Source of the DNA: Lewinella sp038528965
GTDB taxonomy: Bacteria; Bacteroidota; Bacteroidia; Chitinophagales; Saprospiraceae
Length of the DNA: 64,000 bases
Assembly (NCBI GenBank): GCA_038528965.1
Contig: JBCBEC010000008.1
Span: 62,001-126,000 of the forward strand
Direction of reading: 5' to 3'
In this document: one piece after another, positions 36,737 through 45,714 of the stretch
How positions within the stretch are numbered: position 1 is the first letter of the stretch
How the letters are laid out: every line of letters starts with the position of its first letter
The notes under the pieces: generated by a model
Seen by the model: the letters and a program-made list of their open reading frames with translations, nothing else
Told to the model about the DNA's origin: nothing
Database searches by the model: none
Position numbers and translations under genes: made by a program

Positions 36737-39493
36737 ATGACGTACGACAATTTCACCACACGGGCGCAGGAAGCTATCATGCAAGGACAACGCATTGCCG
36801 GCGGCCTGAGTCAACAGCAAGTAGACACACCCCACCTTATTAAGGGAATATTGGATACCGACGAAAGTGTGATCCGTTTCCTACTCGAAAAAAACAACAT
36901 TAACCTGCAGGAACTTACCCGTAAGCTCGACCGCACCACTAAGGAGTACCCTAAAGTGGCCGGTAGCGAAAAACAGTTTCTGACGGATACGGCCAACAAA
37001 GCCCTGAGCCGCGCCAAGAAGATGCTCCCCGACTTTGGCGATGAGTATATCTCGGTAGAGTTGATGCTCCTGGGCATTTTGCAAGGTAAAGGCAAAGGCG
37101 CTCAACTACTCAAGGACATGGGCCTGACCAATGATGGCCTGCGTACCGCAATTATTGAGCTCCGTAAAGGCCGCAAGGTGACTGACCAGAGTGCCGAAGA
37201 GAGCTACAACGCCCTTTCAAAATTTGCGATCAACCTCAATGAGCGTGCGGAAAACGGTAAACTGGATCCCATTATTGGCCGTGATGAGGAAATGCGGCGG
37301 GTATTACAGATACTATCTCGCCGGAAGAAGAACAACCCCCTCTTAATTGGTGAAGCTGGTGTAGGTAAAACCGCAATTGTGGAAGGTATTGCCTGGCGGA
37401 TTGTGAAAGGCGATGTACCGGAGAACCTGATGAGCAAGCGCATCTACGTGCTGGATATTGCGGCCTTGATTGCGGGTGCGAAATACAAAGGGGAATTTGA
37501 AGAACGCCTCAAAGGGGTAATCAAAGAAGTAACCGAATCCAGTGGGGAGATTGTACTCTTCATAGACGAGATTCACACGCTCATTGGTGCCGGGGGTGGC
37601 AATGGTGCTATGGACGCCGCCAACATCCTCAAACCCGCTCTGGCGCGCGGTGAGTTACGTACCATAGGCGCTACCACCCTGGACGAATACCAGAAGTACT
37701 TTGAAAAAGATAAAGCGCTGGTACGACGCTTCCAGACGGTACTGATTGAAGAACCTAGTGTAGAGGATACCATCTCTATCCTACGCGGTTTGCAGGAACG
37801 CTACGAGGTGTACCACAAGATTGAGATCCTGGATGAAGCACTGGTAGCTGCCGCTGAGTTGAGTAGTCGCTACATTGCCGACCGTCAGCTGCCGGATAAA
37901 GCCATTGACCTGATTGATGAGAGCGCCGCCCGCTTGCGCCTGGAGCTGGACAGTGTGCCAGAAGAAGTGGACGAGTGGGAACGCAAGGTGCGCCAACTGG
38001 AGATTGAGCGCGAGGCCATTAAGCGAGAAAAGAACAAAGACAAGCTTAACAAGATTGCTGGGCAGATTGCCAACGCTAAAGAGAAACGCGACAGCTTACG
38101 CGCCTCCTGGCAAGGCGAAAAGGAGATTGTAGATCTGGTGCAAGGCATCAAAAAGCAGATGGAAGAGCTGGAGCTAGAAGCCGACAAAGCTGAACGCCAT
38201 AGCGACTTTGAAACCGTAGCCAAAATCCGCTACGGGCAACTGCAAGAACTGCAAAAAGAACTAACCGCCGCCGAGAAGAAGTTGGATAAGCTGCCCGACG
38301 ATAAGCGCTTCACCAACGAAGAAGTAACTGCCAACGACATTGCCGAAGTAGTAGGCCGCTGGACAGGAATACCCGTGGCGCGCATGCTACAAAGCGAAAA
38401 AGATAAGCTCCTCAAACTGGAGGACGAACTGCACAAGCGCCTGATTGGCCAAGATGAAGCCGTAGTTGCGGTAGCCAATGCTGTGCGCCGCAGCCGGGCC
38501 GGTATGCAAGATGAAGGCAAGCCCATTGGTTCGTTCATTTTCCTAGGCCCTACCGGGGTAGGTAAAACTGAACTGGCCAAGGCCCTAGCCGAAGTACTCT
38601 TCAACGACGAGCGGGCCATCACCCGGATCGACATGAGTGAGTACCAGGAGCGCCACGCTGTGAGCCGATTGGTAGGTGCACCTCCGGGATACGTAGGCTA
38701 CGACGAAGGTGGTCAGCTGACAGAGGCGGTGCGCCGGCGCCCTTACAGTATTGTACTACTGGACGAAATTGAGAAGGCTCACCCGGATACCTTCAACATC
38801 CTGCTCCAAGTGCTAGACGATGGACAGCTGACTGACAACCGCGGCCGAGTAGCCAACTTCAAAAACACCATCATCATCATGACCTCCAACATGGGAGCTG
38901 CGGTGATTCTGGAAAATTTTGAAGACCTGGAGGCCGTAGGTGACGAGCACCGCGAGGATATTCTGGAAACCACCAAAGAGGAGGTATTTGACACCTTGAA
39001 GGAGAACCTACGCCCCGAATTCCTTAACCGGATTGATGAGCGCATCATGTTCTTACCGCTCACCCAGGAGGAGATCAAGCAGATCCTGAAGCTATTGCTG
39101 AAGAAAACGGAAAAGCTGCTGGCCCGCAAAGGCATGGTACTGAAGGTAAGCGAACGCGCCCTGAGCTGGCTAGCCGAGCGCGGCTACGATCCGCAGTTTG
39201 GTGCCCGCCCGATGAAGCGCGTACTTCAACGCGACCTGGTAGACGGCCTATCCAGCGCCATCATCGCCGACACCTTCGAAAGAGGCGACACCATCTACAT
39301 TGACCTCGACGACAACAAACTCAGTTACAGCAAAAAACCGTTTGATCCGAATGCGGAGTTTGTTCCTACCGGAGAAACTGCGGCTAAGAAACGCCGCCGC
39401 CGCGCCTCCAAGAAGCGTAAGGATAACGTAGAAGACCTCAAGAAAGCTACGGATGATCTGAACGATGCCATTGCGGAAGTGCAGGAGGATTAA
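36737..39493 (+). CDS. clpB: ATP-dependent chaperone ClpB
   Basis: The 918-residue protein is a Hsp100 disaggregase. Domain order: Clp N-domain (about 1-145), first AAA+ module (about 160-340, Walker A GEAGVGKT, Walker B VLFIDEIHT), the long coiled M-domain that separates ClpB from ClpA/ClpC (about 395-530), second AAA+ module (about 560-760, Walker A GPTGVGKT, Walker B VLLDEIEKAH, LVGAPPGYVGYDEGG pore loop), and the D2-small domain (to about 860). It extracts aggregated proteins with DnaK. The C-terminus is unusual: an extra ~50 residues with a basic cluster (AAKKRRRRASKKRKDN) then an acidic helix. No ClpP-binding IGF loop is seen, in keeping with ClpB. Confidence 0.95.
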   Translation: MTYDNFTTRAQEAIMQGQRIAGGLSQQQVDTPHLIKGILDTDESVIRFLLEKNNINLQELTRKLDRTTKEYPKVAGSEKQFLTDTANKALSRAKKMLPDFGDEYISVELMLLGILQGKGKGAQLLKDMGLTNDGLRTAIIELRKGRKVTDQSAEESYNALSKFAINLNERAENGKLDPIIGRDEEMRRVLQILSRRKKNNPLLIGEAGVGKTAIVEGIAWRIVKGDVPENLMSKRIYVLDIAALIAGAKYKGEFEERLKGVIKEVTESSGEIVLFIDEIHTLIGAGGGNGAMDAANILKPALARGELRTIGATTLDEYQKYFEKDKALVRRFQTVLIEEPSVEDTISILRGLQERYEVYHKIEILDEALVAAAELSSRYIADRQLPDKAIDLIDESAARLRLELDSVPEEVDEWERKVRQLEIEREAIKREKNKDKLNKIAGQIANAKEKRDSLRASWQGEKEIVDLVQGIKKQMEELELEADKAERHSDFETVAKIRYGQLQELQKELTAAEKKLDKLPDDKRFTNEEVTANDIAEVVGRWTGIPVARMLQSEKDKLLKLEDELHKRLIGQDEAVVAVANAVRRSRAGMQDEGKPIGSFIFLGPTGVGKTELAKALAEVLFNDERAITRIDMSEYQERHAVSRLVGAPPGYVGYDEGGQLTEAVRRRPYSIVLLDEIEKAHPDTFNILLQVLDDGQLTDNRGRVANFKNTIIIMTSNMGAAVILENFEDLEAVGDEHREDILETTKEEVFDTLKENLRPEFLNRIDERIMFLPLTQEEIKQILKLLLKKTEKLLARKGMVLKVSERALSWLAERGYDPQFGARPMKRVLQRDLVDGLSSAIIADTFERGDTIYIDLDDNKLSYSKKPFDPNAEFVPTGETAAKKRRRRASKKRKDNVEDLKKATDDLNDAIAEVQED

Positions 39494-39509
39494 CGCATAG
39501 CGTGATAGA

Positions 39510-39527
39510 GACGCATTGCAATGCGTT
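39510..39527. repeat. Dispersed palindrome GACGCATTGCAATGCGTC, copy 1
   Basis: The first copy (last base changed) lies 17 bp after the clpB stop and is followed by TTTT, so it may also serve as the clpB terminator. Other copies: 39658-39675 and 59002-59019. Confidence 0.6.
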
Positions 39528-39538
39528 TTTACCGCTGG

Positions 39539-39604
39539 TTTAGTTGAGCCTGCGGCTCTGGTTAGTTGAATTGGTTCGGCCACCAAGGCGGCCTTGGTTA
39601 GTTG
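39539..39604 (+). repeat. 66-bp inverted repeat, left copy
   Basis: Matches the reverse complement of 45561-45626 at 63 of 66 positions. It contains smaller hairpins (GAGCC-TGC-GGCTC). The two copies bracket about 6 kb, from just after clpB to just after the BNR lipoprotein gene. Confidence 0.7.
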
Positions 39605-39657
39605 AGTTAAGTAGTTCTTCTGTAAAAAATGGTCATGTGCAAATATCCTGCTGAAGA

Positions 39658-39675
39658 GACGCATTGCAATGCGTC
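39658..39675. repeat. Dispersed palindrome GACGCATTGCAATGCGTC, copy 2
   Basis: Perfect 18-bp palindrome preceded by GAAGA and followed by TGTACATC, a context shared with the copy at 59002-59019. Confidence 0.65.
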
Positions 39676-39984
39676 TGTACATCCCTGGCTGTAGCTATTG
39701 ATTTTTACACCTTCGTATTTGTGTGTGAAAAGTCGATTCATGGAGTTTAAAAGGTTGGAAGGTCTATGTGAATACCGCTTAGGTGAACTTGGTGGCTTAG
39801 GTGGTTCAGATTATCCCTTTCATTTCTCATCCAACGAAGCCTTGGCGTAGTTGGATCACTTTGACGCTTACTTCAGTCACTGTCCGCCACAGGCAAAAAC
39901 TCGCAATTGGCGGCTTTTCTGTGGCCATCCCCTCTTTTCTCTCTATTTTGCCCGATCTTTTATTTTTTTGATCAAGCAACTGAA

Positions 39985-40479
39985 ATGAAAAAAGTATTAT
40001 TCAACCTAGCGTTGTGCTTTGTCACAACCCTGGTAATCACGGCCTGTCAGAATGATGATAGGAGCCGGGCAACTGGCCCGCCCAGTACGCCTGTAGCTCC
40101 GGCCACGAATCAACCAGCAGCAACGGCTCCTGGAACGGTTAATGCGGGTGTAGAGCATTATATTTGTCCAGCAGGACACGTTGGATATGGCAGCTCTGCG
40201 CAGGGCAATTGTTCACAATGTGGTGTAGCACTGGTACACAATCAGGCGTTTCACAACAACACTGCCGCTGCGCCAACGCAAAGTCCGCCGATGTTCCAAA
40301 ATCCGCCCGCGGGTACTGCACCAGCGGCCACTATTGCACCGCCTGCTGAACCGGCTCAGAATGCCGCGGGGGTTTGGCACTATACCTGCATTGCTGGTTG
40401 TGCTGGTGGAGCCGGTGGCTCAGGAAGCTGTAGCAACTGCGGATCAGCCTTAGCACACAACCAGGCTTACCATAACTAA
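39985..40479 (+). CDS. Lipoprotein with two zinc-ribbon-like repeats
   Basis: Start set at the ATG at 39985, giving a lipoprotein signal with Cys21 (LVITAC, then QNDD). The frame extends upstream to 39907, but those residues are not signal-like. The mature protein is a Pro/Ala/Thr-rich linker with two copies of a ~35-residue module: HYICPAGHVGYGSSAQGNC, then SQCGVALVHNQAFHN; and HYTCIAGCAGGAGGSGSC, then SNCGSALAHNQAYHN. Each has a C-x-x-G, a CxxCG pair and a HNxAxHN ending, suggesting metal binding (zinc or other). The next gene starts 23 bp after the stop, so the two form an operon. Function unknown. Confidence 0.75.
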   Translation: MKKVLFNLALCFVTTLVITACQNDDRSRATGPPSTPVAPATNQPAATAPGTVNAGVEHYICPAGHVGYGSSAQGNCSQCGVALVHNQAFHNNTAAAPTQSPPMFQNPPAGTAPAATIAPPAEPAQNAAGVWHYTCIAGCAGGAGGSGSCSNCGSALAHNQAYHN

Positions 40480-40502
40480 AAGCCTATCAGAAGCAGTTAC
40501 AA

Positions 40503-41933
40503 ATGAATACCACCTCTCTCCCTGAAAAAACGCCTTGGATTCCTATCATCAGCGCGGCAGTAGCCTTTGCGCTGGTCTATTTTGGAGTCGAGTACCTACA
40601 GACCATTGATGGAGAAACGCTTGCGGAAGTTACTTCTCCTAAAACGAAAATCCGTTGGCTCGCGCGCTTACCGTATACGATCAAGTATGCGCTGGTTTTC
40701 GGGCTTTTCGCCTATCTGTTTGGTCATCGGCGTGCTGCTATAGGTGCTTTTTCCGTAGTAGTGGTTCTTCAATTTGTAGCTGCTTTTGTAACGGGTCCAA
40801 TTGGTATTATCATTCGACAGAGTGGCTACTGGTTACCATTTATCACATATGTCTTTCTTGCCTTTGGGCGAACGGGACTATTACTAGGAGCGTCGATGGT
40901 TTGCTTCCAAGCGGTGCACTTGACGAGCCTACCGGAAATGACGACCTTTCGGGAAATCTGGCAAGCGATTTCTCATCTATTAGGGCTCGAACAATCAGAA
41001 GGTGTAAGGACCATCTTGACCAGCCTGTTCTACCCCTATACTACTGATCCTTTTGGGCTCTTTAGGATATTATTGGTTACTGGCTTGGCCGTGATGTATT
41101 TCTGGTGCCTTACATCCCTACACCGTCTATCACCCCAGCGGGAAAAGGGCTGGATGATGTTTCGCTGGATTAAACTCGACTTTCAGAATACCAAGGCCAG
41201 CGCCACGGTTCAGTTCTTAGCACAACGCTGGTTCCTCTATGCACTGTGCTTCGGTGCTTTCCAGCATTTGGCTTTTATCCATATTTTATCTTCTACTGAG
41301 GTGCCTACATCTGGCAATGCCGTAAGGATGTACACCAATGCCATCCACCGTCAACTATTGTGCTGGGGTGGCTTGCTTATTGTGGCCTGGTGGCATCGAA
41401 AATTCTTAATCGAATACTGGTTTAGTCGCGGACAGACGCCTTCCTTTGGTTACTGGTTATTACAACTCCCATTTGTGGGGCTGTTGATCTGGGCAGGGCA
41501 GCAATTGTACTTCGGCGCCTTAGTTCCTTTACAGAAACGGATTACGCATTTTGCTAAACGAGATGAGGAAGTGGTGCGTTGGCTTAAAAACTCCTTCTTA
41601 GGCCTTTACGCATTGGTTATTCTTTGGCAGTTTGTAGGTCAGCAAACCAACATCGTTGACACCAACTTTTTTGTCACCATGATAGCGGAAACCGTCGTAG
41701 TTGGCATATTACTAGGGCTCTTCCTCAACCGGTCAAAAGCACTCTACTCCTTCGTACCTTTTGTGATTATTCTAACTAGCCTTAATATCATCCTGCTCTC
41801 GCCAGATTCCGCATCCAGAGTTATTGACCGGAGCCTGTGGCTTGCTGGCCTCGGGCCGTGTCTATTAGTTGTATATTATGCCTTATTTCATTTCTCAACC
41901 TTCTATCATACGGCGGTTGCGGAAGAAGAATAA
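40503..41933 (+). CDS. Polytopic membrane protein of unknown function
   Basis: A 476-residue protein with about ten to twelve hydrophobic segments (for example IISAAVAFALVYFGVEYL, IKYALVFGLFAYLFG, AIGAFSVVVVLQFVAAFV) and short charged loops. No transporter or enzyme signature is visible. Follows the zinc-ribbon lipoprotein by 23 bp and precedes the VOC gene by 6 bp, so the three probably share a transcript. Confidence 0.75.
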   Translation: MNTTSLPEKTPWIPIISAAVAFALVYFGVEYLQTIDGETLAEVTSPKTKIRWLARLPYTIKYALVFGLFAYLFGHRRAAIGAFSVVVVLQFVAAFVTGPIGIIIRQSGYWLPFITYVFLAFGRTGLLLGASMVCFQAVHLTSLPEMTTFREIWQAISHLLGLEQSEGVRTILTSLFYPYTTDPFGLFRILLVTGLAVMYFWCLTSLHRLSPQREKGWMMFRWIKLDFQNTKASATVQFLAQRWFLYALCFGAFQHLAFIHILSSTEVPTSGNAVRMYTNAIHRQLLCWGGLLIVAWWHRKFLIEYWFSRGQTPSFGYWLLQLPFVGLLIWAGQQLYFGALVPLQKRITHFAKRDEEVVRWLKNSFLGLYALVILWQFVGQQTNIVDTNFFVTMIAETVVVGILLGLFLNRSKALYSFVPFVIILTSLNIILLSPDSASRVIDRSLWLAGLGPCLLVVYYALFHFSTFYHTAVAEEE

Positions 41934-41939
41934 AAGGCT

Positions 41940-42356
41940 ATGCACCCCTTCCATATTGATTTTCTCGACCATGTAGCCATTCGGGTCAAGGATTTGGAGG
42001 TATCTGCCCAATGGTACGAACGCACTTTGGGCCTAGTCCACTACAGCCCAAAGGCCTGGCAGCCTTTTCCCATCTTCTTAATGGTTGGCAAAACCGGGAT
42101 CGCTCTATTTCCTGCCAATGCAGCACATCCCGCCTTGGATCACACCTCCAAGAATGTCAAGATCGACCATTTTGCGTTTCAGCTAAGCCAGGAAGACTTT
42201 GCCAAAGCACGTGCCCACTACGAGCAACTTGGCCTCACTTACAACTTCCAAGATCATCACTATTTTCACTCTATTTACACCCGAGACCCCGACGGACATA
42301 CCGTAGAATTAACGACCTTAGTCGTACCTGAAACAGACTTCTACCAGCCCCAATAG
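41940..42356 (+). CDS. VOC-family (glyoxalase/dioxygenase-like) protein
   Basis: A 138-residue protein with the two-module beta-alpha-beta-beta-beta fold of the vicinal oxygen chelate family. It begins HIDFLDHVAIRVKDLEVSAQWY, where the His of DHVAIRV is the usual first metal ligand; HFAFQLSQEDF starts the second module with another His, and HTVELTT near the end offers the Glu ligand. Substrate unknown (members include glyoxalase I, extradiol dioxygenases and fosfomycin- or bleomycin-resistance proteins). 6 bp after the membrane-protein gene and 21 bp before the M81 gene. Confidence 0.85.
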   Translation: MHPFHIDFLDHVAIRVKDLEVSAQWYERTLGLVHYSPKAWQPFPIFLMVGKTGIALFPANAAHPALDHTSKNVKIDHFAFQLSQEDFAKARAHYEQLGLTYNFQDHHYFHSIYTRDPDGHTVELTTLVVPETDFYQPQ

Positions 42357-42377
42357 ACCACTTAAAATCGAAACTCC

Positions 42378-43940
42378 ATGAGGATTTACTTTGGTCTTTT
42401 CCTTCTTGCCCTACTCCTATCCGCTTGTACTGGCAGCGATACAGGAGCCACAGAAAATGACCTACCCCATATTGCCATTGCGGGTATAGCTATTGAGTCT
42501 AGTACTTTTTCACCGGCACAAACCCACGAGGAAGCCTTCCACGCTCAACAAGGAAAGGACGTGTTTTCCTACTATCCCTTTCTAGCTGCAGACTCCCTTA
42601 ACCGGCAGCGAGCAGATTGGTATCCGGTCCTCTACGGCCATGCGTTACCCGGTGGAATTGTCACTCGGGAAGCATACGAATCGCTGGTAAATAAAATCCT
42701 AACTGGCCTGGAAGCCAATAAACCGTATGATGGACTCTTCTTCGATATACACGGTGCCATGAGTGTCGTAGGTCTGGATGACCCGGAAGGAGATCTTATT
42801 CTACGTGTCCGCGAAGTAATTGGTCAGCAAACCATTATCTCCACTTTTATGGACCTGCACGGCAACGTCTCTCCGCGCTTGGCGGAACAATGCGACCTTA
42901 TTACATGTCACCGTATGGCTCCACACGAAGATGAGCTGGAATCCAAACAGCGGACGGTGGAAAATTTACTGGAGCGGCTAGAAAAGGGCACCGGCAAACC
43001 CGCGTATAAAGCATGGATTCCCGTCCCTATTTTACTACCCGGCGAAAAGACCAGTACCCGCATTAATCCCGGTAAAAGCCTCTACGCTAAAGTTGCTCCG
43101 TATGCCAATAGTGAAGGAATTGTAGATGCCGGCATTTGGGTAGGCTACCCCTGGGCAGATGAACCTCGTAATCACGCAGTCGTAATGGTCGTGGGAGATG
43201 ATCAACAATCGGTACAAAACGCTGCTGAAGATATGGCCCAATACTTCTGGAAAGTACGGCATGACTTTGAGTTTGTGGCCCCCACCACCTCATTCGAAGA
43301 GAGCATGCAACTCGCTCTGGATAGCCCTGTTTCACCCTACATGATTAGCGACATGGGCGACAACCCTACCGCTGGTGGTGCCGGTGATGTGACTTGGACC
43401 CTACGGGAAATCTTGGCTCGCCCAGAATTCAAGACCGCCGACGGACCATCCCTCATCTATGCCTCCATCCCCGGGCCCGATCTGGTTGCAAAAGCAGTAG
43501 AGGCCGGTGTAGGCCAGAAAGTAACAGGTAAAGTAGGCGCCATGGTTGATGATCGCTACGCTCCGCCCATCGAGCTGAGTGGCACGGTACAGTCCATTGA
43601 GCATGGTGACCAACACGCAGAAACCGAGGTCGTTGTGCAAGTGGGTAGCGTATCAGTTATCGTGACCAAAAAACGTAAACCTTATCACAAGGAGGCAGAT
43701 TTTACTCGCCTGGGGTTAACTCCGAGAAACACCAATATTGTAGTCGTTAAAATCGGTTATCTCGTACCCGAACTCTTCGACATGCAGCAAGGTTGGACCA
43801 TGGCTCTCACACCCGGTGGCGTAGATCAGGACTTGGAGCGACTGGGTCATCAACGCATCCAACGCCCCATGTTCCCTATGGATAAAGACATGGCCGATCC
43901 GGATTTATCCGTTCGGTGGATTCCGGTTTCGGGAGAGTGA
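42378..43940 (+). CDS. M81-family MlrC-like protein, lipoprotein form
   Basis: The 520-residue protein has a lipobox (LLLSAC, Cys17) and then the two domains of the MlrC family: the N-terminal DUF1485-type part (about 33-330: IAGIAIESSTFSP, DIHGAMSVVG, FMDLHGNVSPRL, CHRMAPHEDELE, where Asp and His residues form the metal site) and the C-terminal MlrC part (about 335-510, SDMGDNPTAGGAGDVTW). MlrC is known for degrading microcystin peptides; most relatives have unknown substrates. As a lipoprotein it should act in the periplasm or on the surface. Probably last in the 39985-43940 operon. Confidence 0.85.
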   Translation: MRIYFGLFLLALLLSACTGSDTGATENDLPHIAIAGIAIESSTFSPAQTHEEAFHAQQGKDVFSYYPFLAADSLNRQRADWYPVLYGHALPGGIVTREAYESLVNKILTGLEANKPYDGLFFDIHGAMSVVGLDDPEGDLILRVREVIGQQTIISTFMDLHGNVSPRLAEQCDLITCHRMAPHEDELESKQRTVENLLERLEKGTGKPAYKAWIPVPILLPGEKTSTRINPGKSLYAKVAPYANSEGIVDAGIWVGYPWADEPRNHAVVMVVGDDQQSVQNAAEDMAQYFWKVRHDFEFVAPTTSFEESMQLALDSPVSPYMISDMGDNPTAGGAGDVTWTLREILARPEFKTADGPSLIYASIPGPDLVAKAVEAGVGQKVTGKVGAMVDDRYAPPIELSGTVQSIEHGDQHAETEVVVQVGSVSVIVTKKRKPYHKEADFTRLGLTPRNTNIVVVKIGYLVPELFDMQQGWTMALTPGGVDQDLERLGHQRIQRPMFPMDKDMADPDLSVRWIPVSGE

Positions 43941-44345
43941 TGGTTATGCTGCCGTAGCACTGATACCTTTGCCGTCTACCACGTAGTTTCGCGGCGTGAA
44001 TCTTTTTTTCTCCACGGCGGAATGTTTGACTTTGATTTTTTATTCGTTCTATTTTTTCAAAGTAGAAACATAGGTTTTTCACTCAAAACCTACCTCGAAT
44101 TGGGAGCATTTGTTTAGCACTTTGCTCTTGGCGCCTTCATTTTTGTCCATCGCAACAAAAACGAAGCAAAAAATGCTCGCCCCGCTGAAACTCCTTCCAG
44201 TCAAACAAAAGCGGGGCAGGCCTCCCGCCCAACATTACGTGTACAATGTTACATGGGACGGTTATTTTTTCAAACTCAAAAATTCCGCGAAACCACTTGT
44301 TAAGAAGTAGCCAAAGCCAGTATATTGTTGCGATCTCAGGCAAAA
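43941..44345. other. Intergenic region
   Basis: No supported gene. A short frame at 44110-44310 (starting TTG, or ATG at 44173) contains KQKRGRPPAQHY but has no context or homology signal, and I leave it out. No clear terminator is seen. Confidence 0.4.
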
Positions 44346-45386
44346 ATGGGTTTAATTCGTACAAACGAAATCACCATGGCCAGTCAACTATGCACTATTA
44401 TTAGCCTAATCCTTTGCTTTCATTTAGCAGCTTGCCAAGCAGTAGCAGAGCCTACTACAAATGATGCTACTCCAGCCGTTTCCTTTTCACCCCTAAATCC
44501 AATCACAACGGCACTCCCACGGAAGCCACTGTTCATTTCTCATGATTTTGGTCAGAGCTGGGAGGATGCTAGCTATAATTTACCAGCTGATCTACAAGTA
44601 TCCTTCATAGAACAACAAGGAGAAGAACTAGTGATCGCTAGCGACAATTTAGGCGTATTCAAGAGTAGTAAAAACAGAACCCACTGGACCGCAATCGGAA
44701 CCTCCCTTCCCAGTACCAAGATCAATGCCCTGCATATCAATGGTGATGACATCTACGTGGGCGTTTTCCAAAAAGGGATCTTCAAAACCACTGACGACGG
44801 GCAAAACTGGCTATCGTTAAACAAAGGTTTACCCAACTTAACTGTGCAGTCCATCTACCAGTTCGAAGACCGCTTACTGGCGGGTACTGATATCGGTTTA
44901 TTCTACCAAGATCCTGATAACCAACAATGGCAACCGACTGATCTAAAGGTGCAGGTACTCAGCATTTATGAGCAAGACAAGCTACTGATAGCCGGCACGC
45001 AAGACGGTACAGCTCTATCTCGCACCGCTGGTTCTTCCTGGCAGTGGATTCACCGTGGGGAGGCCGTGCATTACACTCACCCCGTCGGTTCCAGAATTAT
45101 TGAGTTCGTCCTCACTGGAGACTTGAATTATTCTGATGATTTGGGTAAAAGCTGGAACAGCATTCTATATGGCCCACGCGAAGGCTCTTACGTCTACGAG
45201 ATTGTCCCAGTAGGAAACTACCAACTACTGAGTAACAACTACGGTGTGCATCGTTCGACAGATAGTGGCCAAAGCTGGCAACTGATTTTCCCCATTGAAC
45301 AGATGGCGTTTTTTGATTTCCTAGTCGTGGATCAAACTATCTATGGGGGTACGCGGGTGTGGGATGAGTTTAGGGGGAGAGATTAG
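44346..45386 (+). CDS. Lipoprotein with BNR/Asp-box repeats (Ycf48-like propeller)
   Basis: I use the ATG at 44346 (346 residues); an ATG at 44376 and a TTG at 44325 are alternatives. The signal peptide ends in the lipobox HLAAC (Cys30). The mature protein has at least five Asp-box-type units, S-x-D-x-G-x-S/N-W: HDFGQSWEDA, TDDGQNWLSL, TAGSSWQW, SDDLGKSWNSI, STDSGQSWQLI. This is the bladed propeller of sialidase-like and Ycf48-like proteins, without sialidase catalytic residues. Such proteins often bind partners at the outer membrane. Function unknown. Confidence 0.8.
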   Translation: MGLIRTNEITMASQLCTIISLILCFHLAACQAVAEPTTNDATPAVSFSPLNPITTALPRKPLFISHDFGQSWEDASYNLPADLQVSFIEQQGEELVIASDNLGVFKSSKNRTHWTAIGTSLPSTKINALHINGDDIYVGVFQKGIFKTTDDGQNWLSLNKGLPNLTVQSIYQFEDRLLAGTDIGLFYQDPDNQQWQPTDLKVQVLSIYEQDKLLIAGTQDGTALSRTAGSSWQWIHRGEAVHYTHPVGSRIIEFVLTGDLNYSDDLGKSWNSILYGPREGSYVYEIVPVGNYQLLSNNYGVHRSTDSGQSWQLIFPIEQMAFFDFLVVDQTIYGGTRVWDEFRGRD

Positions 45387-45714
45387 GGTGAGAATTAGAA
45401 TTAGAGTTAGAATGAAGGGGCAGTTAGAGTCGAAATAAAAGTGATAATCTAAACCACCTTAGACACCGGAGAGCACCAAGAAAAACTGAGCACTGTCTTC
45501 TGACCACTGACCACTTTCTTGAACCATATCAGGCATTTAAGGGGCATATAAGAGCTAATACAACTAACCAAGGCCGCCCAGGCGGCCGAACCAATTCAAC
45601 TAACCAGAGCCGCAGGCTCAACTAAATTCACTAAATCCACCAACCAGGACCGCAGGTCCAACCAGCTTCATTTTATCCACCGGAGCTGGCTACAGCGCAG
45701 GAGGACCAATTCAA
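45387..45714. repeat. Repeat-rich intergenic region with right copy of the 66-bp inverted repeat
   Basis: No gene. The copy at 45561-45626 is the reverse complement of 39539-39604 (63/66). Right of it, further modules of the same style follow (CCAGGACCGCAGGTCCAACC), each with a small GC-rich palindrome, suggesting a family of hairpin repeats. A stretch of GAATTAGAATTAGAG-like short repeats stands at the left end. Confidence 0.65.

Noticed and set aside
44110..44310. Short plus-strand frame with KQKRGRPPAQ
   Set aside because: The basic stretch looks like an AT-hook, but the frame starts with TTG and lacks support; kept out of the annotation.
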